Shown: positions 1 to 12,715 of the stretch, piece by piece
Layout: the number at the start of each line of letters is the position of its first letter
Numbering within the stretch: position 1 is the stretch's first letter
Source of the DNA: Lantana camara
Lineage: Eukaryota; Streptophyta; Magnoliopsida; Lamiales; Verbenaceae
Assembly: GCA_037501455.1 (NCBI GenBank)
Contig: CM074858.1
Coordinates: forward strand, 77,970,501 to 78,034,500
DNA length: 64,000 bases
Reading direction: 5' to 3'
The notes under the pieces: model-generated
Told to the model about the DNA's origin: nothing
Databases searched by the model: none
Seen by the model: only the letters and a program-made list of their open reading frames with translations
Position numbers and translations under genes: made by a program

Positions 1-1405
1 TTCGCGCAATTAAGGAGCACACAAGTTATTCACATAAATTGAAATTCAAATGTTGCATATATTTCAATTAGTCACTTATTTAACAATTAAACAATGAAAT
101 TTAATTATAGAAAACACTAAAGACCAATTAATTTACGCAATTAAGTAAACATATACGTCATGCTGTACTAATAAAGAATTGGGGGGTTACATTGCATGTT
201 CGGTGATTACATGAAATGCGCTAAAGAGTTATATTGATCGAGGAATCTGTGGCCTTGCTGGAAGGTAAGAGATATCCTTGAAATAGATTTGCAAAAGTTC
301 GAATTAAGACTTTGGCCAAAGCACTTCACGTGATACGTCACCGAAGTTGTATGTTGAATGTGTTTCACATACAGAGAATTTGAACTTAAGACAAATCAAT
401 AAATTTCAAATTGGAGATGAAAAATAAATGATAGTAGTTGTAATTTATTTTTCATGGATATCTACACGGAGGAGTAAAATGCAAAATTATTCTAGATCGA
501 GAAATTCGTGGATAATTTAATTAATTTTAGAGTGCAACAATATTTATTTAGTTGAATTAAATATTGTTAAACGACAATTAATTATTATCATGGGATGATA
601 ATATATTAATCCGTTGGAGTTAAAATTAATTAGTCCTGCAGGTCCCCCTGCAAGCCTCAAATTGAAAACCCAAAGAGAAAATATTAAAAGGAGAAAGAGA
701 AATGAATTTTTCAAAGTGTTTGAAAATAGCCAAGGGATTCATTTTAAGAAAATAAATCAATTTCCAAAGAGTTGGAAATGCCCGGAATTTTATTTTGGAG
801 AAAATAAAATTTTAAATAAAAAAAAAAAAAAAAGCTGACGTGGCACTGACGTGTCACGCCACGTCAGCAGCGGGTCCTAGTCAGCGCTGGAAAAGCATCC
901 ACGTGGCGCGCCGCGTGTGCGGCTGAGATCGCGTCACGTCATCGCATTTGAACGGTCCAGATTAGATCTGACCGGGGTCGGTCAAAGGGGTCACGAATCG
1001 GGTCAACGGGTTGGTTCTCGGATAGGGTCGGATCGGGTCCGGTTCCGGGTCGGGTCGGGCCAGACCCGAACACGTGGCGGCACAGGAATCGGCCACGTCA
1101 TCAAGAAGCCCTAGCCGCGTGTACAACACATGCGCCACCTTATGGTGGCGCGTGAGGGCGCGTGCGGGGGTTTCTCGGCGAGCGGCCAGCGGTGTTGGAT
1201 TCACGGCGATGAGACCTTCCACGTGGTCACCTCGGTTTTTGTGTCCAAGTTGGAGATGTGAAATGACCATTTTGCCCTTGCTTTTGTGCATAAAATGACC
1301 GTTTTGCCCTCCGTTTTATGCCGATAAATAGGCTGATCCCCTTGCCATTTTTCTCATTCAATTTTGGGAGAGGTTTTGGCTAGTTCTTAGCTTTGAAACC
1401 ATATC
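1..1405. other. Non-coding AT-rich flank, origin unresolved
   Basis: No convincing coding region. The first 830 bases are AT-rich, ending in a run of 15 A just before 834. The rest is GC-richer, with repeated GGGTCGG-type words at about 970-1060 and a TATA-like box. After removing the solo LTR that interrupts it, this stretch continues into 5434. The layout (ACGT boxes, TATA, short transcribed-looking leader) resembles a retrotransposon U3/R or a gene promoter. I found no LTR ends or primer site to decide between them. Confidence 0.5.
834..1330 (+). promoter_or_regulatory. ACGT-box cluster with TATA-like box
   Basis: Eight ACGT cores lie at 838, 849, 861, 901, 936, 1072, 1095 and 1221, several as CACGTGG or TGACGTGG (G-box/C-box type, the usual bZIP targets in plants). 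The first and third form an 11-bp perfect inverted repeat (GCTGACGTGGC at 834-844, its complement at 858-868). ATAAATA at 1324-1330 could be a TATA box for plus-strand transcription. Promoter function is inferred from layout only. Confidence 0.4.
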
Positions 1406-4400
1406 TGTAACGCCCCGGTTTTTCATTTATACTAATGTGTCGTATTTGTTTATAAGTTGCGCAATTAAATTATCTAATTATGTGATTAATTGTTTATAAG
1501 TGTTTTAAATATTTAATTTTATTATAAATTGTTATTATTTTATTTTATTTTATTTATAATATTGCATCTCGTTAGTTTAATATTTTATTTTGTTAATCAA
1601 GTGATTAAAGTTAATTAAGTGTTATGCTAATTAATCATGCTTTAACTATATTAATTAATTAATTTGTATAATCACGTTTGACCTTGAATTTATTTAATTT
1701 TACAATTTCAAATGTTGGTTATAACTTATAATATGTGAATTATTACGAATATGTGCATGGTTGTTTAATTTGTGCATCGTTCTTGTATGAAATAATATTG
1801 AAATGTCATGGAAATGTAGTATGTCGTATATATATGTGTGATGAACATGCCTATATGCTCGGTTTATGTTTTCGAACTTATTTGACGTGTTAACGAATTT
1901 AATTTGAATTGTGGAACCAAATCGGGGGCTAATGAGCAATTAGCGCACCCTTGGTTCCGTACGTGATATCTTGAGCTCGGGAACTCGGATTCGAGTTCCG
2001 TCAACTCCGTTGAACTCGTATCGAATATTTGTGTTTAATAAACTTAGCCTTATATTTTTCCGAAATCATTTGAACCTTCGAAATCTAACCGAAAAACGAA
2101 ACGGTGACAAAACGGCCACCTTTTACTAAAAATGCCATAACTTATACAAACCTTGACCAAATTAACTATGGTTGGATGCTTTAGAACCCTAACTCAACCC
2201 TCTAACCAGACTTAAACACCCCAAACCGAGATAACCTTCTTCACATAAAGAAAACTCAGCCAAAACATTCTGATCTCCAGTTTTCCCGTAACCCTTGTGC
2301 ACCTTGGAGATTCAAAGCTCAAATCTCCTCCAAACCTCCATTAATCCACAAGGTAAGATTAGGGTTGTCATATACATTCAATATGTGTCATTTTATGCTA
2401 TGCATCCCCAATTTTGATCATGGTTTCATGAGTTTTTGGCTGAATTTGAAGAATATTAGGTTTCGAGCAATTGTGTTGATCTCATTCGTTTCTTATTGGT
2501 TTTGATTGATTCCAAGTTTGAATTTGATTTTTTTGATATCCTCTTCTCATTTATGATCATTGATTACATGGTAGTTGAAGTATTCATGAGATATCATTAT
2601 TGGCACTTTGAGGAAAATACTTGAAATGATCACTTATGCCTGCTTTTCACGTTCGATCCTTCTTAGGACTGATTTGTATGTTGTTTTGGAGTGTTTTTGC
2701 TGCATAATTGTTGCCTAGACTTACATGATCTTGTTGGTTAAAGATTGAATTTGTTGCTGCTCTGTTTCTATAAATTTTTGCCCTGTTTCGGATTGTTTTT
2801 CTTACTGTCGTTTGCTGTTCATTTCCCTTGCGGAACTGCTGTGTTTATCAGTCATTGTGGGAGTTTCTCGTGCCATTTTGTTGCTGCATAACCTACCTTG
2901 AGTGCTGCTTTTGCTGCTGTAGTTCATGCCAACGAAAACAGGGGATGTTTCGTGCTTGGTTTGTTGCTGCGTTCCTGGAATAGATCTCCCCGGGCGGGGA
3001 GATTTTTACCGTGAAAAGGCCCGGCCGGGTAATCTTTGTGCAGAAGCTTTCTGCACGAAACTCCCTGGGCGGGGACTTTTGCTGCACAAAACCTACCCGG
3101 GCGGGGAGATTGCTTCTGAACTGCTGTGCATGCTACTGCTGTCTTCTTTCTCTTCTTGAATAAATGCATGCATGCATATTGGTGTTTGTTTAATCCATGC
3201 ATGCAGATTGGTGTACGAACCTATATATATATATATGAGTAGTGTTTTGAAATGAATTGTTAATGCATGCAACCTATACATATGAATTTAAGTTTAAATA
3301 TTGCATACTATGTACGTGAATATATATATATATATTTACATATATGTTTATTATATATATTAAATATTATTTGATATAATTGAATTGTGGAAATTAAATT
3401 GTTATCCATTTCATGTTAGTTAATTCCCGATTATGATTTAAATGTAATTAAATGGTTATTTTCTAAGTGTTAATGTGCCTTAGTACGTGCCATGATCGTC
3501 ATTTAAATTCCTTGGATTGGTTTGATATGAAATATGAAATTCATGACTTAAAAGATTATGAAAGCTTCCTTGAACGAATGAATAACTCGTTTATGAGATT
3601 TAAATACATTATATATATAGTTGTGATTTCTTTAATTTAATTTACATGCATGGCTCTTTAATTTAATTTGCATGCATGATATATATATATATATTCTATA
3701 TTTTAAGTATTAATTGATTTATTTTAATTAGAATTTAAATGATATCTATTTCAGGTATTTAAAATTACCGAGTATGGCTTGAACATTTTATTTATTTTAT
3801 TTTTAATTGTAAACGTGAAATAGTACATGTTATGATTATTATATGAACTTCTTAGATTAAACTGATATGAAATGTGAACTTATGCACTTGAATGAATGAA
3901 TGAACGAATGCCTTGGTTATATGCCTTAAATTCCTTTATCGTGCACTTGAACATTTTCAAGACATAATATCATTTCTTATGCATTCACATCATGATCATA
4001 CATTGCCGTGCGTCATATATGGTTCTTTTGGAGAAATCTTGATCAAATAGGCACTCGGTAACTCGTATCCTTGTATCTTCATGGTCCAGGTGAGGGTGTT
4101 TTTGTTTTAGTTATATAACAAACCCTACAACCCTTATGTGAAAAGCTTTGGCCAAAACCTTATGAATATATATATATATATATATGGTATTTTCAAAGTA
4201 GAGTCCTCGAGTAATTTATGATCGAGTAAACCCTTTTCAAATGAATTATGAAATATGTTATGTTTCTTATGAATTGATATGTTTTGGTGAGATTATGCAT
4301 GTATGTTATGTTCACGGGCCCAGGAATTTAGTACATGTGGCTATCCGGGGAGGCAAGGGCCGACGGTGATCCCATGTGCTGATTCCATTATGTTTAACGG

Positions 4401-5428
4401 CGAAACGGACCTCGTCAAGGAGTTTTGACGAGGAAACGCTAACCGGGCTTTGAGGCCTCTTGAACCTCGTAGCCACAATGATATGTTTAGGTGGTCGGGC
4501 CTTGCAAACCCGTCCACCACCCTGAGGAAGAAGGTTGAAACTGATTTTTATGATTATGTTTATGTTTATGTATGATTGATATGCACCGAGCGGGAAGGCC
4601 GGGACACGGATAGCCCAAACAAATATGTTTTATGATATGATATATGATCTGTGTGTATTATGAGATATTGCATGATCACCTAATTAATATATTAATGATA
4701 TTTGTCGTACACGGTCGGAGTTTGGTTGGAGATGATGCACGCTCACTCGCCCAGCCTTTATGTTTATGTATGAATTATAAACTTAATAAATTTAATATGA
4801 TTAGTTGTAAAATCTGAGCATTGCTTAGTTATTCTCTTGCCCTTTTGGGAGCAAATAAAACCTTGCTCGGGATTTACGACTTGCATGTGCATGTTTTTGT
4901 ATATACGTATATTGCTCTTGTTCACTCAGTCTTCTAGAGACTGACCCTCTCCCTCCCCAACCTTTTAGTGCGCAGGTTTAGCTTTGGAGTTCGAGCTAGG
5001 CGGAGTTGTATGGAGTCTTTGAGTGGGTCAAGTTGAGTTAGGAGAGTCTCCACTCGCTTATGTATTTAAATTATGCATGATGCAATCCTATAATATTATG
5101 AACTTGAATCTTATGTAATGGTTATTGAATTGCCTTGTCGGGCTTGTTATGAATTAAAAGAGGCCTGAGGAGCCCAAGTCTGCCTGTGGTTCGAGTGTTT
5201 AATTTCGGCAGGCCCGTGGCCAATACATGTGTTTGAATTTAGTTCTCCGTTACATTATATCTTGTTGATTAGTTATATTTGCAGGGTCTAAGTTCCACCT
5301 AGCTTAGGAGGGTTTTTCTGTTTGTCTCCCGTTCGCTATGGTTTGATACGGGTGCGGATTTTACCATTTCATTACTCGTGTTGAGCCATAGTGCGGGGGA
5401 TGTGGCGCCTCACGTGTGGGGTGCTACA
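1406..5428 (+). mobile_element. Solo LTR 'A' of a Tekay-like Gypsy element
   Basis: A 4,023-bp solo LTR. It begins TGTAACGCCCC and ends GGGTGCTACA, and is flanked by a perfect 5-bp target duplication ATATC (1401-1405 and 5429-5433), the expected footprint of LTR-LTR recombination. Its last 100 bases match the 3' ends of the other LTRs here (a CGTTCGCTATG word, then GTGCGGGGG). It carries a donor-like CACAAG/GTAAGA at 2352/2353, a CTGAC-pyrimidine-GCAG acceptor-like block ending at 4975, and a palindrome cluster at 2984-3110. It has short TA microsatellites (for example 3319-3335 and 4164-4186). Nothing in it is coding. Confidence 0.9.
2984..3110 (+). repeat. Palindrome cluster in LTR A (4 units)
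   Basis: Four GC-rich palindromic units: ATCTCCCCGGGCGGGGAGAT at 2984-3003 (8-bp perfect arms, GGGC centre), CCCGGCCGGG at 3020-3029, a degenerate copy at 3061-3075 and another at 3093-3110. Spacers are unrelated T/G-rich sequence. The cluster lies about 0.6 kb after the donor-like site. Confidence 0.8.
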
Positions 5429-5433
5429 ATATC

Positions 5434-6151
5434 CCATTTTCTCCTAGTTAATTCTGATTTATTTTGGAATTAATTTTAATTAGGTGTTTATATAAAACGC
5501 CTAATTTTGGGAGATTAAACCATGAAAAGGGTTTTCTAGTTTAAAATTTTATTTTCTCTAAGTATTTAGAGAAATACTTTCGGAGCCCACACTCCGAGGG
5601 TTTCTCTGGGGTTATTGCAGGGAAGCTCTGCCGGTTTCATGAGGAGATCGGGTATCGGGTTCACTGGAGGTGAATTCGGGAGCTGGAAAAATACCGTAAG
5701 ATAACCATGTTTGCAGTATGGTAATATTTTACAGTTGTTTTATTTGAAGCATGATAAATTATGTGCTCTTAAGTGTTAATTGCATGTTAGATATTTATCT
5801 GCTTAAGTGATTTAAAATTTATTGTCAATTGCATGTATATACTTGAGTAGATCCGGCTAGTCTTCCGCTTTGTATTAAAATGTTTTAGAAATATTTTAAT
5901 ACTTGTATTATAATAAAATTTAAAAATGTGATCCCGGACTGCTACTGTTCTGGGCCTACCTCCCAGCACATAATGCCAAGTGCCAGTTGCCGATGGCGCC
6001 ACGTGTCAAAACGTGGGCCAAGCGGATCTTGACCCCATCATTTTGCCCCCCAATTCTACAGCCCCTAGTGATAAGGGCTGTAGAATTTTAGTCTTCTCAA
6101 TGCTGCGAGGGGAACGCTCGTTTTAAGAACCTTGCGTGTTGTGAGATCCTC
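5434..6151. other. Non-coding flank, continuation of 1-1405
   Basis: No gene seen. It resumes the sequence interrupted by solo LTR A and runs to the chromovirus left LTR. An exact inverted repeat lies at 6052-6064 and 6075-6087 (arms AATTCTACAGCCC, 10-base loop). The words around 5860-5940 (CTTCCGC followed by AT-rich sequence and GTGATCCC) are reminiscent of Copia LTR 3' ends, but no primer site follows, so I leave it unassigned. Confidence 0.4.
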
Positions 6152-8922
6152 TGTGATGCCCGAACGCGGGTCATCCACATCCCCCGCACCTAGACTCGGA
6201 CTCACGCATGAAATGGAAGTCCATACATGAGCCCTAGTCTAAGCGAACGAGGACCTAAACACACCCACTAGGCTAAGCGGGGCTAAACCGGAGACCAGAG
6301 TGCGCAAAAGAATTAGCAAAAGAGCGGAAGCAAGCAAGATCAACATTCATTAATACCAGTGTTAATATTCACATTGCCACACCGGGCCAAAAGAATAATA
6401 TACAAGATCAAGAATCCCAAAATATCAAACAAGAGTTCATAAAACTCCGAAACACAAAAGTATGAAATGCAGACTCAACCTAGACCAGCTAGTACGACAC
6501 CAGCCGCACTTCCCCGCCTAGCTCGAGCAACCCTGCACTAAAGGTGGGAAAAGGAGAGGGTCAGTCCAAACACTTGACTGAGTGAGGGGGGCTCACGCAC
6601 ACCCACACACTATATAAGTATAACAAAGCAAGTAACAAAGGCGATGTCTATGAACCGGGTTAGGGTTTTGCAAGCCAAAACCTTTAAAAGAATACGTATG
6701 TATACAAAGAAATCCCATCCCGATTCATAATCCATCTAGCATAAACAGAAACAAAGATCCGGCGAGTACGAATCATCCCTAACTCCTCAGAATATCATAA
6801 AACATATCAGAATCATAAATCAATCCTTCCCCATCCAATGGCAATCGAGAATCAAACCCAATTCGCCTACTTAACATATGCACGGGGGTTGCGATCCCAC
6901 AACGTGCTCGAAGATCCACGCCTCATAAACCTCCTGGAATCGCACGTGTCACCACGAATGGGAATCATACACAGGTATAACTCGACGGCCGTTGCCGTTC
7001 TCCTTACCCACAACTCCCGGGGCCCAACATACTTACCGGAACCAAATCCCATATTTCAGGGCTTACCTCGCACCAAACATAATAAAAACGTACCAAAACT
7101 TAAGCTTACTTACGCTTATACGTATATCTTTTCCATAAAGTTTGTAAAAGTTCTCATAAGACCATAATCGTATCTTAAACAGTCATACACAAAAGAATTT
7201 ATAAGATATATATATATTCGCATGCGGGATTAAAATCATCACATTTCGGCCATAGGTCAATAACTAATACAGAAAGATCCTAAACCTCACCTTGAAACAA
7301 AAGAACCGGTAGCAAAAAGGGTTGATCCGACACCTAAGCCTCGGGCTCAACAACGTCCTGGGGTAGCTCTGAGACAAACAAACATAATACCCAAGACTTA
7401 GACTAAAAAATGTACCAATTAGACGCTCGGCAATGCTTATGAATGCAATGGATGCGTATGAGATGCACAAACGTATCTCAAGGAACATAATGAAGCATAT
7501 TGAACCAAATCTTGATCAAATAAATAGTAGAAAATTTCCTAGATCCCCTGTACTTTTGAGTACCGACGGAAAAATTTTGAGTACTTACTCAACTGACGGT
7601 TTCAAGTAAAACGCCCCTGTACTTTCGAGTACCAGTGAAAATAATTTTGAGTATCTACTCAACTGCCGACTTTAAAAGTGCAAATTCGGCAAATTCGGCC
7701 AAAACAAATTCAAACCAAGCAAGAACACTCCAAAGCCAAACTCAACACCAACATAAAGCTATGAAATCAGGCATTAACATATATGGTATCAAAAAGCATC
7801 AAAGAGACATGAGATCAAATGCACATTCTCAAAGAAACGCACACAAACGCATTTAAGAGCAAAAACCGGTAAGGTTTGCATTCAAGAAGCCAAAATGAAA
7901 TCAAACTCAACATAAAGTCACCAAAGTAAATAAAACTCATCTATCACATAATATGGCATTCAAATGCTCAAATGGGGAGAAGGGGATCAAGGGTTCTTGC
8001 CCAAAACTCAATCAAAATCCAACAAGCATGCTTGAAATCATCAAATAGACACACATAAGGCACAAATTGATCAAGAACTCCAATACCCTAGCTTTCTCCC
8101 ACAAACCCACAAGTCTCATAAATGCTATAACCCCCTAATCTAACTACCAAACAAAGGAATCAATAAATGACCCAAGAATATGCAACAACCACCACAATGA
8201 ATGCTTATAAGTGCAACAAGAACCAAGGAAAAGCAAGAATGCAACAAGTGCCATGAGACCCCCTTACTATTCACCCTCTTGCCCAAAACATGCTTCCCAA
8301 CAAAAATTCAAAGATCAAGATGAATAAATGAGGTCACTCAAGCATGTGGATTACAAAAATAAACTTACCAAGCAAAGAAATTAAACACCCAAGAGTCTTG
8401 GAGCTTGGGGTCTTGCACAACAATGGAGTTTGAAGGTTTTAGGCTTCCTTTCTCTTCTTTTTCTGATAGGTCACGATTTGGGGAGGAAAAAATGAGGAAA
8501 AGGGGCTGATTTGGTATATGAGAGAGAAAGAGAAAGTTAACAAGTAAGGCTATGGGTCCCACATAGGTATTTTAGGTATGTTTCTTGTACGTATAAGTAT
8601 TCGGGTAGGTATTTCGGTCCAAAAAGAATACGGAGGGCTCAAGACCAACACAAAAACATATAATCAAGTTCTCGAATCATATTAGACACGCAAACACGCT
8701 CAAGAATCGAAAATCACAAAACACGTAACAACGAGCAACAAGGAATTCATGTTTCACGTACGTTCACATAATTCACGTAATTCACTTAATTTCAAATAAT
8801 ACAAGTAATTTAGATAAGAAAGGAATAAGAAAAGAGGTTAAACAAATAAATAAATCACATAATTAATAATTAAAACGCGCACATAATGCGTACCTCTTCG
8901 TCTGGCGGATCGGGGTGTCACA
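6152..8922 (-). repeat. 3' LTR of the chromovirus
   Basis: A 2,771-bp LTR, TG..CA bounded. On the minus strand it starts TGTGACACCCCG (at 8922). It pairs with 13602-15630 with only scattered substitutions and a 7-bp indel (near 7000 against 14452), so insertion was fairly recent. It holds a strong donor-like TTG/GTAAGT (GT at 8368-8367) and an acceptor-like TAGTGCAG ending at 6533. Small open frames inside it (for example at 6838 and 7635) have no support as genes. Confidence 0.9.
7550..7662 (-). repeat. Palindrome cluster in chromovirus 3' LTR (4 units)
   Basis: Alternating units: GTACTTTTGAGTAC (7550-7563), TTGAGTACTTACTCAA (7577-7592), GTACTTTCGAGTAC (7619-7632) and TTGAGTATCTACTCAA (7647-7662). 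Each has perfect 5- or 7-bp arms. The same four are found in the 5' LTR at 15006-15118. Confidence 0.8.
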
Positions 8923-8958
8923 ATCTCCCCTCCTTAAAAAGGACTTGTCCTCAAGTCC
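8923..8958 (-). other. Polypurine tract and adjacent hairpin
   Basis: Read on the minus strand, a purine run AAGGAGGGGAGAT touches the 3' LTR and would prime plus-strand DNA synthesis. Just upstream lies GGACTTG-AGGA-CAAGTCC (8941-8958), a 7-bp stem with a 4-base loop. It sits only a few bases beyond the pol stop codon. Variants of the hairpin recur at the same place in elements E, C and H. Confidence 0.75.
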
Positions 8959-8962
8959 GATC

Positions 8963-11323
8963 CTACTCATCAAACAACCCCGGATATAACCTTCTCATCT
9001 TTTCTTCGGTTTCCCACGTCGATTCCTCGGACTTCTGATCCCTCCAAAGAACTCTTACCAACGGAATCTGTTTATTCCTCAATTCCTGAATCTTTCTATC
9101 TTGAATTGCAACCGGATGCTTTACTATAGTTAAATCCGGCTTAACTTGAACATCCTCAACGGAGATGATAGAACTTTCATCGGGAAAGAACTTTCGAAGT
9201 TGTGAAACATGGAAAACATTATGAATTCTGGTTAATTGCGGCGGCAAGTCCAATCTATACGCCTTTTCTCCAATCCTTTCCAAGATCTCATACGGCCCAA
9301 GGTATCGTGGGTTGAGTTTCCTACCTTTACCTATTCGAGTGAGGCCCTTTCTAGGGGATGCTTTCAAGAATACCTTATCTCCTACTTCGAACTCGAGGGG
9401 CCTTCTTCTCTTATCGGCGTAACTTTTCTGTCTATCTTGAGCCGCTTTCATTCTCTGCTGAATCACACGGACCTTCTCAATTGTTGCCTCAATATCATTT
9501 CTCGGCGTTGCCCTTGTTAACCGATCTTTCTTAGTCCACTTCCAATCATCTATCTCCCAATAGACCGGTGATCTACACTTCCTCCCGTACAAAGCCTCAT
9601 ATGGAGCCATCTTTATTGAGGCTTGGTAGCTATTATTATAAGCAAACTCAACCAACGGGAGATGATCGTCCCACCTATCCTGAAAATCCAAAGCACATGC
9701 CCGGAGCATGTCTTCCAAATACTGTATTAACCGCTCAGATTGCCCATTTGTCTGAGGATGCGAAGCTGTACTGAAGAGAAGTTTAGTGTCCAAGTGCTTT
9801 TGTAAATTCTGCCAGAAAACGGAAGTAAACCTTAGGTCACGGTCTGAAACAATGCTCTTCGAAACTCCATGTAGCCGAACGATCTCCTTACAATACAATT
9901 CTGCCAACTTCGGATCCTTGTCGGTCATCCGAACCTTAAGAAAGTGTGCTGACTTGGTTAACCTATCCACGATAACCCAGATTCCATCGTACCCTCCTTT
10001 TACTCTGGGCAAGCCGGACACGAAATCTATAGTCACCTGCTCCCACTTTGATTCGGGAATCGAAAGTGGTTGGAGAGTTCCCCCCGGCTTCTGATGTTCT
10101 GCTTTAACTCTTTGGCAGGTGAGACAATGCTTCACAAAGTTGGCGACGTCCCTTTTCATTCCATTCCACCAGAATCTCTCTTTCAAGTCCCGATACAATT
10201 TCGTACTTCCCGGATGGATAGAATATCTCGAGCGATGCGCCTCCTCAAGTATAATCCTCTTGAGCTCTTCTGGGGCGCATATTCTCGCTTTAAATCTCAA
10301 TAAACCCGACTCATCAAAGTTAAACTTCGGATTAGGTGCCCGTTCTAACCTCTTCACCAACTTCTGTAAACCCGGATCCGATTTCTGAGCATCTAACAAC
10401 TGATTGAACAACTCTGGTTGCACGGTAAGATTAGATAACCAACAAGCTGAAGCCACTAAACTTGGACCTGAACTAGAAGAACCCATCTCCAAACTAGCCA
10501 CGCTTGCCTTTCTACTCAGAGCATCGGCTACAACATTAGCTTTACCCGGATGGTATTGAATCTTGCAATCGTAATCTTCTAAAAACTCCATCCAACGCCT
10601 CTGTCTAACGTTCAACTCCTTCTGAGTGAATAAGTACTTGAGGCTCTTATGGTCGGTAAACACTTCGAAGGTTGCCCCGTATAAGTACTGTCTCCATTTC
10701 ATCAATGCGAAAACCATGGCGGCTAATTCAAGATCATGTGTTGGGTAATTCTTCTCATACTCCTTCAACTTCCTTGAAGCATAAGCAACCACCCGACCAT
10801 GTTGCATTAAAACAGCTCCTAAACCTTCCTTGGAAGCATCTGTGTACACTGCATATCCATCTATACCCTCGGGCAACACAAGAATCGGCGCAGAAGTTAA
10901 CCTTTCCTTAAGAATCTGAAAGCTTTCCTCACAGTTGTCATTCCATTCAAATTTCTCATCTTTCTTGGTTAAATGAGTCAACGGGCCCGCGATCTTAGAG
11001 AAATCCTGAACAAAGCGACGATAATACCCCGCTAACCCTAAGAAACTCCTTATCTCCGAGGCATTCTTCGGCCTTTCCCAATTAGCAACCGTCTCCACCT
11101 TCGATGGATCAACTTCTATACTATTTCCCGAAATAATGTGGCCCAGAAACATCACCCGGTCGATCCAGAACTCGCATTTACTGAACTTGGCATAAAGCTT
11201 ATGTTTCCTTAGCGTCTCCAACACGATCCTCAAGTGCTGAGCATGCTCTTCGGTCGACTTTGAGTACACAAGGATGTCGTCAATAAAGATTACCACGAAT
11301 TTGTCCAAGAATTCCCTAAACAC
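8963..11323 (-). CDS. Gypsy pol: RT (C-terminal part), RNase H, integrase, chromodomain
   Basis: A 786-residue open stretch of polyprotein; the Met at 11323 is not a true start. It opens in the RT palm with FIDD (Asp15, Asp16). RNase H follows: TDAS (Asp162), TDHKS (about 223) and ADALSRK (about 267). Integrase has a zinc finger (His363, His370, Cys400, Cys403) and a catalytic triad Asp433, Asp494, Glu530 with the canonical 35-residue spacing. A GPYEI (GPY/F) module lies near 676. The last 50 or so residues read as a chromodomain (DRKI..LRNK..PLVRVLW, STWE, YPGLF). All catalytic residues are kept, but upstream breaks prevent a normal product. It is in the same frame as gag and protease (13402-11717), so the element once had a single gag-pol ORF. 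Chromodomains of this family bind histone marks and steer integration. Confidence 0.93.
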   Translation of the reverse strand: MFREFLDKFVVIFIDDILVYSKSTEEHAQHLRIVLETLRKHKLYAKFSKCEFWIDRVMFLGHIISGNSIEVDPSKVETVANWERPKNASEIRSFLGLAGYYRRFVQDFSKIAGPLTHLTKKDEKFEWNDNCEESFQILKERLTSAPILVLPEGIDGYAVYTDASKEGLGAVLMQHGRVVAYASRKLKEYEKNYPTHDLELAAMVFALMKWRQYLYGATFEVFTDHKSLKYLFTQKELNVRQRRWMEFLEDYDCKIQYHPGKANVVADALSRKASVASLEMGSSSSGPSLVASACWLSNLTVQPELFNQLLDAQKSDPGLQKLVKRLERAPNPKFNFDESGLLRFKARICAPEELKRIILEEAHRSRYSIHPGSTKLYRDLKERFWWNGMKRDVANFVKHCLTCQRVKAEHQKPGGTLQPLSIPESKWEQVTIDFVSGLPRVKGGYDGIWVIVDRLTKSAHFLKVRMTDKDPKLAELYCKEIVRLHGVSKSIVSDRDLRFTSVFWQNLQKHLDTKLLFSTASHPQTNGQSERLIQYLEDMLRACALDFQDRWDDHLPLVEFAYNNSYQASIKMAPYEALYGRKCRSPVYWEIDDWKWTKKDRLTRATPRNDIEATIEKVRVIQQRMKAAQDRQKSYADKRRRPLEFEVGDKVFLKASPRKGLTRIGKGRKLNPRYLGPYEILERIGEKAYRLDLPPQLTRIHNVFHVSQLRKFFPDESSIISVEDVQVKPDLTIVKHPVAIQDRKIQELRNKQIPLVRVLWRDQKSEESTWETEEKMRRLYPGLFDE

Positions 11324-11649
11324 CCTGTGTGCATCATATCCATGAACACTGCAGGAGCATTTATCAACCCAAACGGCATCACAACAAACTCAAAATGCCC
11401 GTAACGCGTATTGAACCCTGTCTTGGATATGTCCTCCTCCCTAATCCGCAGCTGGTAATAACCCTGCCTTAAGTCCAATTTAGAATATACACGAGAACCC
11501 TGCAGAAGGTCGAATAGCTCTTCAATGTGAGGCAAAGGGTATTTATTCTTGACTGTCGTTCTGTTCAACTCTCGGTAATCTATGCACATCCGTAGCGTCC
11601 CACGGAGAAGTGCTCGGACGGATGTACCCACACGAGAGAAGCTCATCAA
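11290..11649 (-). pseudogene. Gypsy RT, N-terminal part, out of frame
   Basis: RT fingers/palm: [22 protein letters not shown], a [13 protein letters not shown] motif and [13 protein letters not shown]. It lies in a different frame from the protease upstream and the rest of RT downstream. Upstream, a deletion seems to have removed the residues normally found between TSPW and the DYREL motif (near 11600). Downstream, an extra CA dinucleotide near 11325 shifts the frame back. The two shifts compensate, but the segment between is lost to the polyprotein. Confidence 0.85.
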
Positions 11650-11716
11650 GCTGCGTCTTAAGCTCCTTAAGTTCTGCTGGAGCCATTCTGTAGGGAGTCT
11701 TCGAGAAAGGCTCTGA

Positions 11717-12418
11717 TCAGGGATAAAGGTCTATGACAAATTCGATGTCCCTATCCGGAGGCAAGGAGCCTAGGCTTTCAGGGAAAACATCGAGAAACTC
11801 TTGTACGACCTCCGTCTCTTCGAGTTTGGCCTGATCCTTGGGTTTATTCAAAAGATAGGCCACGAAACCCACTGCGCCGTCCCGGACCAATTCTCTAGCC
11901 TCTAAGAAAGAAACAAACGGGCTTGCCTTCAAACTCTTGCCCATGAACACAACTGATCCCAAGAGTACTTTCTTATCCCTACAATCCATAACCGCCTTGT
12001 GGTCGTAGAGCCAATCCATACCCAAGATTACACCGTATCTCTTCATAACCATTTCAATCAAGCCAGCCACAAACACCCGATCTTCAAAACTAACTGGACA
12101 ACCCCGATAGATCCTGCAAGTATTTACACTACCACCCAACAGAGAAGATATCACATAGTCATGCGCACACAAAGAAACAGGCAAGCACAACGAGGAAGCA
12201 ACATCCCGGGAAATAAAGGAATGAGTGGCCCCGGGATCAAACAATGCGTGCAATGCAATGCCATGAATGTTTATTGTACCTTCCACCACAGCATTTGGGT
12301 CGATCTCGGCATTTTCTTCCTCCTCTCCTCCGAGTGCATAGGCCCGAGCTTGAATAGCCGGCCTTTGATTTCCTCCTTGAGCAATCATTTGCCTCTTCTT
12401 CGGACAAGCATTCACCAT
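11717..12418 (-). pseudogene. Gypsy retropepsin-like protease and linker
   Basis: It starts after the second zinc knuckle (HMVNACPKK) and contains VEGTINIHG, then LFDPGATHSFIS. This is the aspartic protease active site with the usual D-S/T-G changed to D-P-G, so activity is doubtful even without the other breaks. Flap and GMDWL segments follow, then a linker ending [10 protein letters not shown], where a TGA stop (11717) cuts the frame just before RT. Same frame as gag (13402) and pol (11323). Confidence 0.85.
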
Positions 12419-12457
12419 ATGATCCGGTGATCCACATCCGTAACATCTATTGTGAAG

Positions 12458-12709
12458 TCAAAAGCATTTCTCCACCGGATGATTCCCCTGACAATGGGTG
12501 CAATGAATCGGGGCCGGAAGTGCTAAAGGTTGATGCTTTTGCCCTGCCGGTTTGAATTGCTTGTTTTGGGGCTTGGCTTGAGGGAAAACTTGATATGCGG
12601 GTCTCTTCCCAAACTTCTTTGATCCACCCGAGCTAGACCCTTGGCTAAAATGGAAACTTTTCCTCTTCATCACGACCCTCTCTTCAACCCTCAAGGCTTT
12701 CTCGGTCAC
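12458..12709 (-). pseudogene. Gypsy nucleocapsid segment with zinc knuckles
   Basis: Same frame as gag, resumed after the TAG at 12716. It is basic and Gln/Pro-rich and holds a first zinc knuckle CTHCQGNHPVEKC (CX2CX3HX4C). A TGA at 12458 interrupts directly after it. The second knuckle, CYGCGSPDHMVNAC (CX2CX4HX4C), lies past the stop at about 12408-12450 in the same frame. Two knuckles bind genomic RNA in this family. Confidence 0.8.
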
Positions 12710-12715
12710 TTTCGC

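Noticed and set aside
917..1298. Open frames on both strands near the TATA-like box
   Set aside because: Arise from GGGTCGG repeats and GC-rich sequence; no motif or codon pattern.
11999..12430. 143-residue plus-strand open frame
   Set aside because: Antisense shadow of the chromovirus protease; no protein motifs.
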